NCBI GenBank assembly: GCA_015066385.1 | Contig: SVOJ01000014.1 | Coordinates: forward strand, 1-64,000 | Origin: Oscillospiraceae bacterium | Lineage (GTDB): Bacteria; Bacillota; Clostridia; Oscillospirales; Acutalibacteraceae | Direction: 5' to 3' | Length of the DNA stretch: 64,000 bases | Shown here: positions 61,860 through 64,000 of the stretch, piece after piece | Layout of the letters: each line of letters opens with the position of its first letter | Numbering within the stretch: position 1 is the stretch's first letter | Made by a program: the position numbers and the translations under genes | The notes under the pieces: model-generated | Told to the model about the DNA's origin: nothing | Seen by the model: the letters and a program-made list of their open reading frames with translations, nothing else | The model's database searches: none

Positions 61860-62693
61860 ATGGATCTTTCATTTTTTGAAATTCTGAAAGTCATTCTGTT
61901 AGGGGTTGTGGAAGGCATCACGGAATGGCTTCCCGTCAGCAGTACGGGGCATATGCTGATTGTTGATGAGTTTGTGAAACTGAATGCTGATGATGCATTC
62001 AAGGAAATGTTTTTTGTTGTGATCCAGCTCGGGGCCATTCTTGCGGTCGTTCTGCTGTTTTGGAAAAAGATGTTTCCGTTTACATTGCACAAAAATGTAA
62101 AGCCTGAAATCCGCAAGGATATTTTTTCCGTGTGGTTCAAGGTCGTGGTTGCCTGCGTGCCCGGTGCGGTTGTGACACTGTTGTTCGATGACTGGATCGA
62201 AGCACATCTGCACACCCCACCCGTTATCGCCGCAGCATTGGTCGTGTACGGTATTGCCTTTATTGCGGTTGAACTGTGGAACAAAAAGCGCACCCCGAAA
62301 ACGGAAACGCTTGATGACATCACCTACAAAACGGCATTGCTTATCGGTCTGTTTCAGGTGCTGTCCATTATCCCCGGTACATCCCGTTCGGGGGCTACCA
62401 TCATCGGTGCGTTGATCATCGGTGTATCCCGCGTGGCGGCGGCGGAATTCACTTTCTTCCTTGCCGTACCTGTTATGTTCGGACTCAGTGCTATCAAGAT
62501 TTTAAAATTCGGACTTGATTTTTCGGCACCCGAACTTGTGATTCTGCTTGTCGGCATGGCGGTTGCATTTGCCGTGTCGATACTGGTAATCAAATTCCTG
62601 ATGAGCTACATTAAAAAGCATGATTTCCGCGCATTCGGCATTTACCGCATTGTGCTGGGTGTGGTGATTCTGTTGTTGCTTTGCATCAGATAA
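61860..62693 (+). CDS. uppP: Undecaprenyl-diphosphatase
   Basis: A 277-residue membrane enzyme that recycles the cell-wall lipid carrier and confers bacitracin tolerance. Motifs are GVVEGITEWLPVSSTGHM near 19 and PGTSRSGATI near 174, both with catalytic residues. About eight membrane segments. CGGAGG precedes the ATG. Confidence 0.97.
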   Translation: MDLSFFEILKVILLGVVEGITEWLPVSSTGHMLIVDEFVKLNADDAFKEMFFVVIQLGAILAVVLLFWKKMFPFTLHKNVKPEIRKDIFSVWFKVVVACVPGAVVTLLFDDWIEAHLHTPPVIAAALVVYGIAFIAVELWNKKRTPKTETLDDITYKTALLIGLFQVLSIIPGTSRSGATIIGALIIGVSRVAAAEFTFFLAVPVMFGLSAIKILKFGLDFSAPELVILLVGMAVAFAVSILVIKFLMSYIKKHDFRAFGIYRIVLGVVILLLLCIR

Positions 62694-62715
62694 AATGGGT
62701 TTGATATGACACAAA

Positions 62716-62743
62716 AAGCCGCCGCTTGCGTATGCAAGCGGCG
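62716..62743. terminator. Bidirectional terminator between uppP and ceramidase-like gene
   Basis: GCCGCCGCTTGC-gtat-GCAAGCGGCGG, with A/T-rich flanks on both sides. Confidence 0.8.
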
Positions 62744-62763
62744 GTGCTTATGTTTTGATTTTT

Positions 62764-64000
62764 TTATTCGGCGTTGTAAGCGTTGACCTGATTTGCAATC
62801 ACAGCAAATTCTTTTATCATGGTTGAACCTGCGGTGCCGCCGAGGGAAAGGATTTCGTCAGCGATTTCTTCACCGATGATGTGACCCATGTATGCGAAGT
62901 AGTTGTCGGTTACAACATAGCCGAGTGCATCATTGCAAAGGCTGATGCAGTGCAGCTCGATACCGTCGATCATTTCGGGCATTGCGGGATATTCCCAAGC
63001 TGTGCCGTCCCATGTTGCATTGCCTGTGATGTCTGCACCCCAGAATACTTCGGGATACAGTTCAACGGGGAAGGTTGCAAATGCGATTTCGTGACCGAAT
63101 TCAACATAACCGATTTCGGTTGCAACAGCAGCACTCATAGGGCCGATACCGGTGCGGTAGATCTGGTTGTTGACAAGTCTTGCCTTGCATGCGAGAGCAA
63201 GGATGGTGTTGGTGGGGGAGATGAGGAATTCATTTGCAAGAGTGTTGAGGATGGGGGCGAGTTCGTTGTCGTAGTCGGCAGCGAGAATGAGTTTTGCAAA
63301 AGCATCACCGAGAGCTTTGGATTCAGCACCCATTTCTTCGTGTTCGGTCATGCCCGTGGTGTCGTATTCAAGATTGTCTCTCGAAACCTGGCCGAGTGCA
63401 CCCTGTACGACGATGCTGTTTGCACCGTCACCGTTTGCAACGGGGGAATTTTCATTGATGTATTTATCAAGCCAGTAAATGTAGTCGGAAGAAACAAGGC
63501 CGTTGCTTGCGCTGAAGCTGGTGGGATGGCAGGTGATGTTGATGAAATAGGTTTCATTGATGCTGCTGTCATCGGGAGTAAAGAGGATGCTGACGATCTC
63601 GGGGATGTCTTCTGCCTTCACAAGGTCGCGCTTGTCATGAATGTGATAACTTGCGTCGATCTTATCGTAGTTCATTGTGCCTTCGGTCATGTTTTCAATG
63701 GAAGCAATAACCGCTTTGATGCTTCTGTCAATGAACATCTTTTTGAATGCAGTGGCACTTTCCATGCCGACCAATTCGTTGATGTGCAACAGGTTTGCAA
63801 AGGAGTTTGCAAGAATCTTGTAGATGGAGCCTGTTGCAACACCCTGTGTGTCGAGTGCGGAATGGCTGTGGGTTGCGGTGATGTTGATATTTGCAACATC
63901 AATGCCGTTTTCTTCTGCCCATGCAAGAACACCCTTACGGATGGAGATGGTGTCGGCATTGGTGACACCGAGGGTATCCACTGCTGCGTAAATAACGATG
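62764..64000 (-). CDS. Neutral/alkaline ceramidase-like protein (N-terminus outside window)
   Basis: Partial: the frame stays open to position 64000 and reads IVIYAAVDTLGV at its upstream end, so the true start lies beyond. The 412 visible residues contain NITATHSHSALD, a match to the THTHSGP zinc/active-site loop of neutral ceramidases, with QGALGQVSRD and CHPTSFSASN. Bacterial relatives include secreted and cell-wall-bound amidases of other substrates. The C-terminal domain ends in short helices. Substrate cannot be fixed. Confidence 0.7.
   Translation of the reverse strand, partial: IVIYAAVDTLGVTNADTISIRKGVLAWAEENGIDVANINITATHSHSALDTQGVATGSIYKILANSFANLLHINELVGMESATAFKKMFIDRSIKAVIASIENMTEGTMNYDKIDASYHIHDKRDLVKAEDIPEIVSILFTPDDSSINETYFINITCHPTSFSASNGLVSSDYIYWLDKYINENSPVANGDGANSIVVQGALGQVSRDNLEYDTTGMTEHEEMGAESKALGDAFAKLILAADYDNELAPILNTLANEFLISPTNTILALACKARLVNNQIYRTGIGPMSAAVATEIGYVEFGHEIAFATFPVELYPEVFWGADITGNATWDGTAWEYPAMPEMIDGIELHCISLCNDALGYVVTDNYFAYMGHIIGEEIADEILSLGGTAGSTMIKEFAVIANQVNAYNAE

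Overview
The window comes from a Gram-positive Clostridia genome, most likely an uncultured gut member of the Oscillospiraceae/Ruminococcaceae. The evidence is clostridial-type Shine-Dalgarno sequences throughout, cohesin and dockerin surface proteins, Reg_prop and GH43 carbohydrate genes, a BMP-type nucleoside ABC importer, and Prp/L27-type cleavage motifs. The species cannot be fixed from sequence alone.

Positions 1 to about 36,300 are a prophage that enters from the left edge of the window. It ends at a tyrosine integrase beside the 3' end of tRNA-Pro(CGG). Reading leftward on the minus strand from the immunity region, there is an early block (Cro-like and tandem-HTH regulators, MerR/excisionase-like protein, small membrane and YopX proteins). 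Next comes a replication and recombination block (SbcC-like ATPase, Sak4-like ATPase, DUF669/SSB-like protein, SF2 helicase, primase-helicase, RusA). Then comes a podovirus-type packaging and morphogenesis block: terS, terL, portal, Prp-type protease, scaffold-like protein, N4-gp56-type major capsid protein, connector, nozzle/stabilisation protein, a dockerin-bearing virion protein, a 2,911-residue polyvalent protein with a zincin motif, and a BppU/tail-fibre protein. On the plus strand a CI-type repressor is translationally coupled to a YHYH membrane protein, followed by the integrase. No lysis cassette lies inside the window.

Positions 36,300 to 64,000 are host chromosome: tRNA-Pro, a heterodimeric ABC exporter, a secreted leucine-rich-repeat protein with a dockerin, a family-4 uracil-DNA glycosylase, a cohesin-like protein with a wall-anchor-like tail, a small membrane protein, the nadA-nadB-nadC operon, a GH43-HAD operon facing a beta-propeller/alpha-alpha-toroid protein, an xpt-BMP-ABC purine salvage operon, a 952-residue secreted dockerin protein, uppP, and a truncated ceramidase-like gene.

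Two observations stand out. First, a phage structural-region protein begins with a dockerin whose second half is almost identical to dockerins on host surface proteins encoded 30-50 kb away, and the same locus encodes a cohesin-like surface protein. This suggests that the virion, or its injected protein, plugs into the host's cohesin-dockerin cell-surface system. Second, the phage carries its own Prp-type cysteine protease, and both its major capsid protein and its scaffold-like protein start with the L27-type LQFFA cleavage motif at the same residue positions, which describes a self-contained head-maturation system. The prophage is also rich in short palindromes: a seven-hairpin array with a constant 8-bp spacer, iteron-like 38-bp repeats, and a two-copy element whose stems differ but stay paired.
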